Below, piece after piece: positions 15,712-25,958 of a stretch of DNA of 64,000 nt (positions within the stretch are counted from its first letter, which is position 1; every line of letters starts with the position of its first letter). Location: positions 174,715 to 238,714 of the forward strand of contig JADJCU010000007.1 in NCBI GenBank assembly GCA_016703065.1, in the 5' to 3' direction. The notes under the pieces were generated by a model. The model was not told the DNA's origin and did not search any database. It was given only the letters and a program-made list of their open reading frames with translations. Made by a program: the position numbers and the translations under genes. The DNA is from a bacterium (GTDB taxonomy: Bacteria; Electryoneota; RPQS01).

Positions 15712-18700
15712 ATGTGCGCGACGAAAAAGAAGCCCCAGGTGAAGAAGCGCATCCCTCTTCCGATCAAACCGCCGAAGGTCGAACCGAAACCGAACGCCTA
15801 CAAGCGCACGCCGAAACATCGTACGGAGTGGCAGGGGAGGGCGATGCGCCTGAATCGTCTGGCCGCAGCGATTGAACATGATTCTCTGCTGCGCGGAACC
15901 CTGATCTATCGAGAAGAGCTTGCATCGGAACCGGCTGCCTTTCGTGAACCATCGCTGCCGCTGCGTGATCCGATCCGCCTCGCGCTAAAGAAGTATGGCG
16001 TTTCATCCCTCTATTCTCATCAGGCCGAGGCCATCGATTTGGTTCAGGCTGGAAGAGACATTGTCGTCGTTACGCCGACGGCAAGTGGCAAGTCCCTCAC
16101 GTACATACTGCCGTTGTTGAATGCCGTTAGTGAGCGACCAGACTCCGCAGCGCTGCTGCTCTTTCCACTAAAAGCTCTTGAACAGGATCAGGCCGCCAAA
16201 CTGCGCCAATTGCAGCAGGAACTGCGTGGCGAGTTGGACTTTTCACTGGCGATCTTTGACGGCGATACACCGTCGTCTGAGCGGCAGAAAATCAAAAAGA
16301 CCCCTCCCAATTTTCTGATAACAAATCCGGATATGCTGCATCAAGGGATGCTTGCGTATCATCAGAGCTGGGAGAAATTCTTTCGGCGCTTACGCTTCAT
16401 CGTGATCGACGAGTTGCATGCGTATCGTGGCGTGTTCGGCTCGCATATTCTGCAGGTCTTCAGGCGTCTGAAACGGCTGTTATACTACTATGGAGCGCAA
16501 CCGCAGTTCATTTGCCTCTCGGCAACGATTGCCAATCCGGACGAACTTGCGTCGCAACTCACAGGATGCGAACCCGTAGTCATTCGCGACCTGGTGCTCC
16601 AAAGCCCGAACGCGAATTCTGGCTGATCAATGCGCCAGCCGCATCGATGACCGGGTCCGTAACCAAAGTTCTCGCGCACTCGCTGGATCAGGGCCTGAAG
16701 ACAATTGTTTTCACCAAGTCGCGAGTCGCGACGGAGATCATCTTTCGCCCGCTTGGTGAGTCAAGGCCGGATCTCGCAAAATGTGTCAGCTCATATCGGG
16801 CTGGTTTCCTACCTGAAGAGCGGCGCGACATAGAACGGCAATTGGCAAGCGGTAAGCTCAACGCCGTTGTGTCAACGAGTGCCCTTGAACTCGGAATTGA
16901 CATCGGTGGTCTTGACGTTTGCATTCTCGCGGGATTTCCCGGCAGCATGATGTCGCTTTGGCAGCGAGCCGGAAGGGTAGGCCGAAGAGAGGACCGTGCA
17001 GCGGTAGTCCTGGTCGCAGGCACGGATCAACTCGATCAGTACTTTGTGCGTGAAGCAGCGGAGCTGCTCGCCCGTCCGCTTGAGCGGGCGCTGCTGAATC
17101 GCGAGAATGAGCACATTCTGCGGCAACATCTTCCCGCCGCGGCCGCTGAGATCCCCCTCATGGAGAGCGATCCCTTCATTCGGGTGACGGAGCACTCTGA
17201 AGTGCTCCAAGCCCTTGAGGCTGAGCGCGCGTTATTGAGAAGCGCTTCAGGCAAACAATGGTTTCCCGGGCGCCCACGACCTCATGCCGCAGTGGATTTG
17301 CGCAATATCGGCGGTACTTTTGACATTCTGGATGCTTCGCGTACTGAGGCGACGCCGATTGGCACGATCTCCGGCAACGCCGTCTACCGAGAGTGCCACG
17401 ATGGCGCAGTCTACCTTCATCGCGGCGAACCGTACCGTGTGGAAGAACTCGATCTGAGACGCAAAGTCGTACGCGTCGTCCCGCATCGGAGCCAGACATA
17501 TACGATGGTGCGCACGCAGAAGGAAACGGAAATTCTCGACGTGCGCAGGACGCGTCCCGTGCAGTCGTTTGTCGCACGGCTTGGTTTGCTCAGGGTAACC
17601 GAACACTTCGTTGCGTACGAGCGTCGGCGTGTCTACACCCAGGAGTTGCTTTCGGTTGAACCGCTGGCGCTCCCGCCGCAAAGCTATACGACGGTTGGCT
17701 GTTGGATTGAGATGCCTCTATCACTGGGAGGTAACCTCGCTGCGAATGATCGACATTACATGGGTTCGATCCACGCGTTGGAGCATGCAGCGATTTCGCT
17801 GACACCAATGCTTGCACTTTGTGACCGAAATGACCTAGGCGGAATCAGTTTTACGAAGCACCCGCAGCTTGAACACGGCGCCGTGTTCTTCTACGATGGC
17901 TATCCGGGCGGAGTCGGAATCGCTGAGTGTATGTATAACGCATTTGAAGATTTGTTGGACCGCACGGCATCACTGATCGAAAATTGTCCATGCGAAGAGG
18001 GTTGCCCGTCGTGCATCCAATCGCCCAAATGCGGATCAGGCAATAGACCTTTGGACAAAGTTGGCGCAGCCGAGGCGATACGTCTGCTTCTTCGAGATTC
18101 GGAGTTTGAACCTCGCGGAAGTGATATCAGGACCAGGGCGACGCAGCAATCTCTACGCGACACGGCCGCGACATGGGCGCCGCAGGAGATTCCAGTTGAC
18201 AAGCGGGTTCTTGTTTTCGATTTGGAAACGCAGTTGTCCGCTGATGACGTGGGCGGCTGGCGAGAAGCGCGGCAGATGCGCGTGGCTGTTGCAGCGGTCT
18301 GGGACAGCCGAAGTACGGAAATCACGCTATATGAGGAAGGAACGATTGACGATCTGCTCTCACATTTGAAGAGCGCGGATCTAGTGTGTGGATTCAATAT
18401 TCGAAGCTTTGACTACGAAGTGCTGCGTGGATATACATTCGAGGATTTGCAGAGGTTGCCGACTCTGGATTTACTTGAAGTCGTAAAAGCGCAGCAGGGC
18501 GGTCGGTTGAAACTCGACACGATCGCGAAAGCAACTCTCGGCGTCGGCAAAACGGCCGATGGACTGCAATCTTTGGAGTGGTTCAAGAATGGCGAACTCG
18601 ACTTGGTTCGCGAATACTGCCGGAAGGACGTCGAAGTTACGCGCGACGTGCTCCTGTATGCGTTGCAAAACGGCCACATCCTGTACGAAGACAAGAGCGG

Positions 18701-18773
18701 GACAGCGGTAAGATTGCCGATGACGATATCATTAGAAGAGCATTTTCTTACGAGCAACACGAGTCCGATATGA
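15712..18773 (+). CDS. DEAD/DEAH helicase (MrfA/YprA-like) fused to a DEDD exonuclease-like domain
   Basis: One missing base near 16588-16592 splits this gene; joined, it is about 1020 residues. Residues about 95-300 hold the helicase N-half: TPTASGKS (Walker A), VIDELH (motif II) and LSATIAN (motif III). The second half has RAGRVGR (motif VI). A DUF1998-type module follows with DGYPGGVG and a four-cysteine CPCEEGCPSC...C cluster, as in MrfA. The last 190 residues are a ribonuclease H-like exonuclease domain with FDLET, GFNIRSFDY, LDLLE and YCRKDVE carrying its acidic residues. In Bacillus the helicase MrfA and exonuclease MrfB are separate proteins that act in mitomycin-adduct excision, so a DNA-repair role is likely. 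Confidence 0.85.
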
Positions 18774-20284
18774 AATCAGTTTTGATAGCGAACCGTGGCG
18801 AAATAGCCGTTCGTGTGGCGCGTACGTGCCGCGAAATGGGAATTCGCACGGTCGCAGTGTATTCAGACGTCGACAAGAATAGTCTGCACGTTCTGGAAGC
18901 GGATCAGACGGTAGCACTTGGTGGTTCAACTCCCGCCGAAAGTTACCTCGATCAGGCGAAGATCATTGATGCCGCGAAGCGCACCGGCGCTGATGCAATT
19001 CACCCCGGTTACGGTTTCTTGTCCGAGAACGCGGGCTTTGCCGAAAGGGTCGAGAAATCCGGATTAATTTGGATTGGCCCGCCGGCCTCGGCTATCACAA
19101 AGATGGGTTCGAAGACCGAAGCGCGTGCACTGATGATCGATGCCAAGGTGCCGGTTGTTCCAGGTACGAGGGGCGCGGTCTCAAACGCGCAAGAGGCCAT
19201 TGAGTTTGCCAAGAAAGCCGGCTTCCCGGTGCTTCTGAAGGCCGCAGCAGGCGGTGGCGGCAAAGGAATGCGAGTTGTCCGCAACGAAGCCGATCTCGAA
19301 GCAGCGCTCGGCGCCGCGCAACGCGAGGCCAAGTCCGCGTTCGGTGATGACGCCGTATATGTGGAGAAGTACCTTGAAGAGCCGAAGCACATCGAAGTGC
19401 AGATTTTCGCGGACAAACATGGCAATGCGATCTATCTCGGCGAGCGCGAGTGTTCAATGCAGCGCCGTCATCAGAAGATAATTGAGGAAGCGCCATCCGC
19501 GGCAGTCTCGCCAGAATTGCGCAAGAGCATGGGCGAAACGGCAGTAATGGCGGCGAAAGCGTGCGGCTACGCAAATGCAGGCACGTGCGAGTTTCTCCTC
19601 GACAAGACCGGCGCCTATTATTTCCTTGAGATGAATACGCGCCTGCAAGTCGAACATCCGGTGACGGAACTTGTCACGGGTCTCGATCTCGTTCGCCTTC
19701 AAATCGAGGTTGCGCGCGGGAACAAACTTCCCATTAAACAGGAAGACGTGAAGTTGCGCGGGCATGCCGTGGAAGTGCGCGTCTATGCCGAAGACGTTCT
19801 CGGCGGCTTCCTTCCGTCGACGGGCAAACTTAGCCTGTGGCGTCCGCCGTCAGGTCCGGGCTTGCGCGAAGATACCGGGATGTATGAAGGTTCCGAGATC
19901 AGCCGGTTCTATGACCCGATGATTTCAAAACTCATTGCCTTCGGCGAGAACCGAGAAGCGGCAATCGACCGCATGCTCCGGGCGTTGAGTGAGTATTTTA
20001 TAGCCGGCGTGATGACGAACATTGGCTTTTGCAAGTTCGTACTTGAACGCGACGAATTCCGCTCGGGCAACTTCGACACCGGCACGATCGAGCGGATTTT
20101 GCTGCCGGCTTACCGTGAATATGTGGAGAACTGTGAGGTCCAGCCCGATTGGCTCGCGGCGGCAATTGCGCTCGCCAACCGCCAATACTACACGGACGTC
20201 ACGTTCTTCAAGCGCTCAATGGCAGACGTGCAAAGCGGCTGGAAAACCGCAGGCCGCGCCGCCGCACTAAACAATCACGGGTGA
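18770..20284 (+). CDS. Acyl-CoA carboxylase, biotin carboxylase subunit
   Basis: ATG 18770 overlaps the helicase stop and gives 504 residues. The sequence starts KSVLIANRGEIAVRV and has the ATP-grasp glycine-rich loop (KAAAGGGGKGMR), EKYLEEPKHIEVQ, and FLEMNTRLQVEHPVTE, all typical of biotin carboxylases. It carboxylates biotin on the BCCP encoded next door, using ATP and bicarbonate. Its position before BCCP and methylmalonyl-CoA mutase suggests a propionyl-CoA carboxylase rather than acetyl-CoA carboxylase, though the sequence alone does not exclude AccC. Confidence 0.93.
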   Translation: MKSVLIANRGEIAVRVARTCREMGIRTVAVYSDVDKNSLHVLEADQTVALGGSTPAESYLDQAKIIDAAKRTGADAIHPGYGFLSENAGFAERVEKSGLIWIGPPASAITKMGSKTEARALMIDAKVPVVPGTRGAVSNAQEAIEFAKKAGFPVLLKAAAGGGGKGMRVVRNEADLEAALGAAQREAKSAFGDDAVYVEKYLEEPKHIEVQIFADKHGNAIYLGERECSMQRRHQKIIEEAPSAAVSPELRKSMGETAVMAAKACGYANAGTCEFLLDKTGAYYFLEMNTRLQVEHPVTELVTGLDLVRLQIEVARGNKLPIKQEDVKLRGHAVEVRVYAEDVLGGFLPSTGKLSLWRPPSGPGLREDTGMYEGSEISRFYDPMISKLIAFGENREAAIDRMLRALSEYFIAGVMTNIGFCKFVLERDEFRSGNFDTGTIERILLPAYREYVENCEVQPDWLAAAIALANRQYYTDVTFFKRSMADVQSGWKTAGRAAALNNHG

Positions 20285-20290
20285 TTCACT

Positions 20291-20788
20291 ATGTTTGATC
20301 GTTCAAATATCAAAATCGGGAAACACGAGTACGAAGTTCTGCACTCGGAGTCCCAACTCAAAGTAAATGGCAAAGATGTTCCCGAGAAGGACTTCGTGCT
20401 AATCAAACGGATGGCTCGAATCAATCTTGGTGACCGATACAAGTCTTTTGTGGTCAATCGCAATGGCGACGACCTTTGGCTCTTGATGAACGGCCGCGAG
20501 TATCCGCTGGTCATCGAGACCGACCGGGACCGGCTCTTAAAGGTCGCATCGCAAAACACCGAAGGCGGCAGCTCCGGCGCCACGATCCGCGCCGCGATGC
20601 CGGGCCTCGTCGTACGTATTGCCGTTAAGGTCGGGCAGACTGTAAAACGCAGCGATCCCGTGCTCATCCTCGAAGCTATGAAGATGGAAAATGAGGTCCG
20701 TTCGCCAGCGGATGGTGTCGTCAAAGAGATCAAAGTCAACGAGCGCGATTCGGTCGATAAGGGCTCGGTGATGGTGGTTCTGGAGTAG
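20291..20788 (+). CDS. Biotin carboxyl carrier protein
   Basis: This 165-residue protein ends in a biotinyl/lipoyl domain with the biotin-attachment motif EAMKMENEV (biotinylated Lys between the methionines). Conserved glycines lie on either side of it (AAMPGLVVRI, PADGVVKEI). The first 85 residues form a separate conserved domain seen in acyl-CoA carboxylase carriers, without the proline-rich linker of classical AccB. It lies seven bases after biotin carboxylase and nine bases before the mutase gene, so the three probably form an operon. BirA downstream would biotinylate it. Confidence 0.93.
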   Translation: MFDRSNIKIGKHEYEVLHSESQLKVNGKDVPEKDFVLIKRMARINLGDRYKSFVVNRNGDDLWLLMNGREYPLVIETDRDRLLKVASQNTEGGSSGATIRAAMPGLVVRIAVKVGQTVKRSDPVLILEAMKMENEVRSPADGVVKEIKVNERDSVDKGSVMVVLE

Positions 20789-20797
20789 GACGACATC

Positions 20798-22444
20798 ATG
20801 GCAAGCGATTCAGGCAATCAACGCGAGCAATGGCTTGCGGGTCTTGCCAGACTCACGTCAAAGCACGCTGAGCGCCGCAAGACTTTTCAGACGGACAGTG
20901 GAATTGAAATCAGCACGCTCTATGATGCTGTCGATGGTGTAAATTCCGAAGAGAAACTCGGCTATCCTGGTCAATATCCGTTCACTCGGGGCGTTCAAGC
21001 GAACATGTACCGCGGGAAATTCTGGACGATGCGCCAGTACGCGGGATTTGGCACAGCCGAGGAATCGAATTTGCGTTACCGGTACCTGCTCGGTCAAGGT
21101 ACAACGGGTCTCTCCGTTGCCTTCGATCTGCCTACGCAAATCGGATACGACAGCGATGCGCCCGAAGCGGCCGGAGAGGTCGGAAAAGTAGGTGTAGCCG
21201 TGAGCAGTATCGACGATATGCAGGTACTCTTTGACCAGATTCCGCTGGACAAAGTGAGTACGTCGATGACGATTAACGCAACGGCTTCAACACTTCTTGC
21301 GTTGTATATTGCCGTGGCCAAGTCGCGCAATATCGCTGTCGAGCAGCTTGAAGGAACCGTGCAAAACGACATCCTGAAGGAGTTTGTCGCTCGCGGTACG
21401 TATATCTATCCGCCCAATCAGTCGTTGCGGCTGGTGACTGATGTTATCGAATACTGTCGGGACAATCTTCCCAAGTGGAACACGATTTCGATCTCGGGTT
21501 ATCACATTCGTGAAGCAGGTTCGACGGCGATTCAGGAACTTGCCTTCACATTTGCGAATGCAATGACCTATGTCGAAGCTGCGCAGTCTCGTGGCTTGGA
21601 TATCGACGAGTTTGCCCCGCGTTTGGCCTTCTTCTGGGGATGTCACAACAACTTCTTTGAAGAAGTAGCCAAGTTCAGGGCGTCGCGTCGCATTTGGTCG
21701 CGTATCATGCGGGAGAAGTTCTGGGCAAAGAGCGAGCGCTCGTGGATGCTACGTTTTCACACGCAAACAGCAGGCTGTACGTTGACAGCCCAGCAGCCTG
21801 ACAACAACGCTGTACGCGTTACCATGCAGGCCCTGGCGGCCGTCTGCGGCGGCACACAGAGTCTGCATACGAACGCACTCGATGAAGCCCTCGGGCTTCC
21901 GACTGAACGCACGGCGCAGCTCGCCATTCGTACGCAGCAGATTATCGCCTATGAATCGGGTGCGGCGGACACCGTTGATCCATTAGGTGGCAGCTTTTAT
22001 GTAGAGGCACTCACAGATGCACTTGAACAGGAAGTGTGGAAAGAGCTCGAACACATAGAGAAGCTCGGCGGATCAGTGAAGGCCATCGAGTCACACTACT
22101 TTCAAGAGGCAATTGCAAAAGAGGCCTACCGGTACCAGCGGGAGATTGAAGCAAACGAACGGGTTATTGTGGGCGTGAACAAGTTCCACGTCGACGAAAA
22201 GGGCGAACCTCCTGTCCTCCGTGTCGATCCATCTCTCGAAGTGAAACAGCGCGCGAGGCTTGCCGAGTTGCGGCGCGCGCGCGACAACGTCAAAGTCTCA
22301 AATACTCTTGACAACCTTGCGAAGCGCGCGGCCGAATCGACGAATCTGATGCCGCTTCTGATCGAGGCGGTTGAGCATAAGGCGACGCTGGGCGAGATAT
22401 CCAACAGGTTGCGCGAGGCTTGGGGTGTCTATCAAGACACATGA
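20798..22444 (+). CDS. Methylmalonyl-CoA mutase, catalytic chain without a B12 domain
   Basis: The protein has 548 residues, equal to the catalytic TIM-barrel half of methylmalonyl-CoA mutases. Signature segments are PYTRG-like PFTRGV near the N-terminus, LRYRYLLGQGTTGLSVAFD, RTQQIIAYESG and DPLGGSFYVE. The roughly 130-residue C-terminal cobalamin-binding domain is absent. The active enzyme must therefore pair with a separate B12-binding subunit, as in the archaeal-type two-chain mutases; that gene is not in the window. It interconverts methylmalonyl-CoA and succinyl-CoA, downstream of the carboxylase genes beside it. It overlaps birA. Confidence 0.93.
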   Translation: MASDSGNQREQWLAGLARLTSKHAERRKTFQTDSGIEISTLYDAVDGVNSEEKLGYPGQYPFTRGVQANMYRGKFWTMRQYAGFGTAEESNLRYRYLLGQGTTGLSVAFDLPTQIGYDSDAPEAAGEVGKVGVAVSSIDDMQVLFDQIPLDKVSTSMTINATASTLLALYIAVAKSRNIAVEQLEGTVQNDILKEFVARGTYIYPPNQSLRLVTDVIEYCRDNLPKWNTISISGYHIREAGSTAIQELAFTFANAMTYVEAAQSRGLDIDEFAPRLAFFWGCHNNFFEEVAKFRASRRIWSRIMREKFWAKSERSWMLRFHTQTAGCTLTAQQPDNNAVRVTMQALAAVCGGTQSLHTNALDEALGLPTERTAQLAIRTQQIIAYESGAADTVDPLGGSFYVEALTDALEQEVWKELEHIEKLGGSVKAIESHYFQEAIAKEAYRYQREIEANERVIVGVNKFHVDEKGEPPVLRVDPSLEVKQRARLAELRRARDNVKVSNTLDNLAKRAAESTNLMPLLIEAVEHKATLGEISNRLREAWGVYQDT

Positions 22445-23228
22445 TGTCCTGGGACGAGAAACAACTCCATTGGCACCTGACGACCCGCCGATTTGGTCGT
22501 CAGTGTCGTTATTTCGCTGAGATTGATTCCACGAATCACTGGTTGCTCGCCAATTCTGCCGAGTTCACTCTGAGTGGCGCGGTGGTGGTGGCGGGCCACC
22601 AGAGCCGTGGGAGGGGCCGATACGACCGCAAGTGGGAAGACGAGAGCGGACAGGCTCTGCTTTGTTCGCTGTTGTTGCAGATGAGCCGCCTTCCCAAGGC
22701 TTCGGGATGGATCCCGATGCTGCCTGCAATTTCTTTGGCGCGGGCGATTCGGCGGCACGATCGCTCAGCGATCGTCGCCCTGAAGTGGCCTAACGACGTG
22801 TTGATTGAGAATTGCAAAGTCGCAGGCGTGCTCGCCGAAACCGTAACAGGTGGGCATTCGCACGATGTAGTGGTCGGGTCGGCATCAACATCAATGGATT
22901 CCCGTCAGGGTTGGAAGACCGCGCACTTGTACCGCCGACAAGCATCTTCGCGGCAACGACATGGCGCCCAAACCGGGAGATACTTCTGGCAAATCTCCTG
23001 AACGAATGGGAGCCGTTGTTCGATGTCTTTCTTGATGAAGAATGGGATGCGCTGCGATCTGCATGGGAAGAATTTGGCCCAAAGCCAGGCACACGATTGC
23101 GTCGCACCGAGGCTTCGGAATCCATGGTGGGCAAGTTCATGGGCCTGGGTGAAGGTGGACAGTTACTCTTGATGCTTGAAGACGGTAGCCGTCGTGAGCT
23201 GTACAGTGGAGACATAGCATTCGCATGA
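22441..23228 (+). CDS. birA: Biotin--[acetyl-CoA-carboxylase] ligase, frame broken
   Basis: ATG 22441 overlaps the mutase stop. The first frame carries EIDSTNHWLL, the biotinyl-AMP loop region GRGRYDRKW and LKWPNDVLIENCKVAGVLAE. It then breaks at a GGG run at 22875-22877; restoring one G gives VVGVGININGFP, the expected continuation, and the frame runs to 23228. The joined length is about 262 residues. There is no N-terminal helix-turn-helix, so this is the single-function ligase type and not a repressor. It follows the BCCP gene it would serve and overlaps coaX, a common pairing. Confidence 0.9.
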
Positions 23229-23992
23229 AGCGTTTCGTCGCCCTCGACATCGGAAACACTCATATCACCGTTGGCTGGTGGGAAGGCGGCTTGTGGCGCT
23301 ACGAGTGGCGGTTCTCTTCTAAGGCGCGCCGCACAGCTGACGAATGGACAATACTGTTTGATGGAGCGTTACGCCGCGCGGAATTCCCGGACCGCAAAGT
23401 CGACACATGCGGCATTGCGTCCGTAGTTCCGGCATTGACTCGCGAAGTCGCCAAGGCCCTGGGCACATTATGCCTATCTCCTGTACAAGTCGTTCACGAA
23501 CATCTGAAAAGCGTACAGATTACGTACGATCCTCCTTCCGCCGTTGGCCCTGACCGAATCTGCGGCGTGGCGACGGCGGTCAAGACATACGGAGCGCCGG
23601 TGATTGTCGTAGATCTCGGTACGGCAACAGTGGTCGACGTGGTCGACGCCGATCGCGTCTATCGCGGCGGTATCATCGCGCCCGGTGTTGCAACTGCCGC
23701 AGAGAGCCTGAATCAACTCGCGGCGCTTCTACCGCGCGTCGATCTGGCTTTTCCACCCAGTGTGATCGGTACAAATACGGTGAACGCGATTCAGAGCGGA
23801 GTTCTGCACGGTGCACTCGCAATGATTGACGGCTTAGTCGATCGCATTCATGGGGAAATCGGTTCTGCGCCCGTAGTTGCGACAGGCGGTTTCGCCGGCA
23901 TGATTCAATCACGTAGCAAGACGATTACGTGCGTCGATCAGCATCTGGTGCTTGAAGGAATCCGGCTTCTCGTAAGTGGCGAATGGTCCTGA
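23225..23992 (+). CDS. coaX: Type III pantothenate kinase
   Basis: CoaX phosphorylates pantothenate, the first step of coenzyme A synthesis. The 255-residue protein begins with DIGNTHITVGWW (phosphate-binding loop of the ASKHA fold), has GPDRICGVATAV, VVDLGTATVVDVV and YRGGIIAPG, and ends with VATGGFAGM, which are all family signatures. ATG 23225 overlaps the birA stop. The neighbouring amidase gene starts within its 3' end. Confidence 0.95.
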   Translation: MKRFVALDIGNTHITVGWWEGGLWRYEWRFSSKARRTADEWTILFDGALRRAEFPDRKVDTCGIASVVPALTREVAKALGTLCLSPVQVVHEHLKSVQITYDPPSAVGPDRICGVATAVKTYGAPVIVVDLGTATVVDVVDADRVYRGGIIAPGVATAAESLNQLAALLPRVDLAFPPSVIGTNTVNAIQSGVLHGALAMIDGLVDRIHGEIGSAPVVATGGFAGMIQSRSKTITCVDQHLVLEGIRLLVSGEWS

Positions 23993-25446
23993 TCCTGCTA
24001 ATCACAAGCCTCAGTTCCTTCGTGGCGAGTCGCGCCGCGGAGATCCGGTTGATTTATCCTCGTCTCGAACCGGGTCAGGAGCAGTTCTCTTACCCACAAG
24101 AGCTGGATTCATCCTTCGTCCTTGGGCAAATGGTTGGTGCGACGCCCTCCGACCGCGCATTTTGCAACGGCCATTCGCTCGAACTTGCTTCGGATGGCGC
24201 GTTTCTCGCCTTCTTGCCGCTTGGCAATACCCCTGAAACATCCGTGTGGAGCTTCACTCTAATCATAGGGGGAGCGGACACTTCCCGGCTAAATTTCTCG
24301 TATTGCCGCACGACCGATACCCCGGAGCCGGTATGGAGTGAGGTCTCGCCGCCTGTCTGGTACCAAGTATGTGAACCCTACGCGCACACACGGACTTGCG
24401 TTGGTGGAAGTTACCATCTTTTCCCGGAGTCGGGAACACCGCTAAAGGTTGTCGCAGTTTCAGAGAAGTGGGTGCGTTTCGCGCTCGGCGGTGGCGTAGA
24501 AGGGGTGATCGAGCGACGATTTGTCAACACGTCATCACCGGCCCATGTAACCGGCGCGGGACCAGTCAGGCTTGGCAATGGGTTGGTGACCGAGACTGAC
24601 CACGCAGTAACAGTCGTTTTTCAGACGACTCGTACTGCCTTGTGGGAAGTGTCCACGGAGAGCGATGCCGATGAGTTTCAAGTGTTAGTCTATGGCGGCG
24701 TCGCTACTGTCGATCGCATACATTTTGCTGGTCGGTCACGCGACTTCGTGAACGACATCCGCTGGGGGCAGTTGCCACAGGGCGTCTCCTTACTGATCGA
24801 GTCTGCCGAGGATCAGCGCTGGAACGGCTATCGCGCAAGCGCCACTGACACAACTTTCACCTTCACTCTTTGGAAACTCCGCGAGTCGAAACCTGGGTTG
24901 AAAGGCAAACATGTCGTGTTGGATCCCGGTCACGGTGGTAGCGCTGATGGAGCAATTGGTCCACGCGGTTCCAAGGAAAAGGACATCGTCTTACGGTGGT
25001 CGCAGTTGCTTGCAGAAGAGCTGAAGTCGGCCGGCGCAGCAGTGACTCTAACGCGCGTTTCAGATACAGGGCTCTCGCTGCCAGAACGTGTAGAGGTCGG
25101 CCACAATTCAGGGTGCGATGCGTTTCTCAGTCTACACGCGAATGCGTTGCCCGATGGCCAAAATCCCTTTGCGCGGCGAGGTTGCGGTGTCTACTACTAC
25201 CAGACGACGAGCCGTCGCTTGGCGGAAGCGGTGCAGGACGAGATTCTCTCCGCAACGAAGCTCGCGGATGACGGCTTGTATGATGCGAATTTTGCGGTTG
25301 TTCGTCCGACGGATTTCCCCGCGATCCTGATTGAGGCCGCGTATTTGATGCGCCCGGATGAAGAGCAGTTGCTGATGGATGAGTCTTTCTTGAAGCGCTT
25401 GTCCCGGGGGGTTGTGAAAGGTCTTCAAGAATATTACAGCGAGTGA
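23983..25446 (+). CDS. N-acetylmuramoyl-L-alanine amidase (Amidase_3)
   Basis: This 487-residue protein has an N-terminal signal sequence (LILLITSLSSFVASRA), a long beta-rich region of about 280 residues that may be an AMIN-like or substrate-targeting part, and a C-terminal Amidase_3 catalytic domain. The domain shows VLDPGHGG (zinc-binding His), KEKDIVLRW (Glu), FLSLHAN (His) and ILIEAAYL (catalytic Glu). It would cleave the amide between muramic acid and L-Ala in periplasmic peptidoglycan. It overlaps coaX by ten bases. Confidence 0.9.
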   Translation: MVLILLITSLSSFVASRAAEIRLIYPRLEPGQEQFSYPQELDSSFVLGQMVGATPSDRAFCNGHSLELASDGAFLAFLPLGNTPETSVWSFTLIIGGADTSRLNFSYCRTTDTPEPVWSEVSPPVWYQVCEPYAHTRTCVGGSYHLFPESGTPLKVVAVSEKWVRFALGGGVEGVIERRFVNTSSPAHVTGAGPVRLGNGLVTETDHAVTVVFQTTRTALWEVSTESDADEFQVLVYGGVATVDRIHFAGRSRDFVNDIRWGQLPQGVSLLIESAEDQRWNGYRASATDTTFTFTLWKLRESKPGLKGKHVVLDPGHGGSADGAIGPRGSKEKDIVLRWSQLLAEELKSAGAAVTLTRVSDTGLSLPERVEVGHNSGCDAFLSLHANALPDGQNPFARRGCGVYYYQTTSRRLAEAVQDEILSATKLADDGLYDANFAVVRPTDFPAILIEAAYLMRPDEEQLLMDESFLKRLSRGVVKGLQEYYSE

Positions 25447-25461
25447 CGCACGAGGTAAGGA

Positions 25462-25938
25462 TTGGAGAAACAGTACATATCTAAGGCCGGCATGGTGAAG
25501 TTGCAGGCCGATCTTAACGATTGGAAGTATACCAAGCGCCCGGCGATGGTGAAACAGCTTCAAATTGCCCGCGAGCACGGTGATCTGTCGGAGAATGCCG
25601 AGTACTCTGCGGCCAAAGAGGAACTTGCACGCATTGACTCGAAGATTCACCAGCTCGAAGCGCTGATGCATTCGGCCGTTATGATTGATTCGAGCACAAT
25701 TGTCGCCGACAAAGTTCGCCTTCTAACTCGTGTGCGTGTACGCGACGAGAAGAAGAAATCGGAACGCGAGTTTACGATTGTATCCGCTGCTGAGGCCAAT
25801 CCCGCAGAGGGTCGCATTAGTCATCAATCGCCAATTGGACAAGGCCTGATGGGCCGCAAGATTGGCGATAAAGTTGAAATCACAATTCCAGCCGGTGTCG
25901 TGGAATGGACGGTCCTGAATATCTTTCCGCTTGAATGA
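25462..25938 (+). CDS. greA: Transcription elongation factor GreA
   Basis: GreA rescues backtracked RNA polymerase by stimulating transcript cleavage. The 158-residue protein has the N-terminal coiled-coil hairpin with the acidic tip (HGDLSENAEYSAAKEE) and the C-terminal globular domain (SHQSPIGQGLMGRKIGD). The start is TTG 25462, with GAGG six bases upstream, giving the normal KAGMVKL opening. The stop overlaps an ATG of the following PspC gene. Confidence 0.94.
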   Translation: MEKQYISKAGMVKLQADLNDWKYTKRPAMVKQLQIAREHGDLSENAEYSAAKEELARIDSKIHQLEALMHSAVMIDSSTIVADKVRLLTRVRVRDEKKKSEREFTIVSAAEANPAEGRISHQSPIGQGLMGRKIGDKVEITIPAGVVEWTVLNIFPLE

Positions 25939-25958
25939 CGGAAGAAAGGCAGCCTGCC

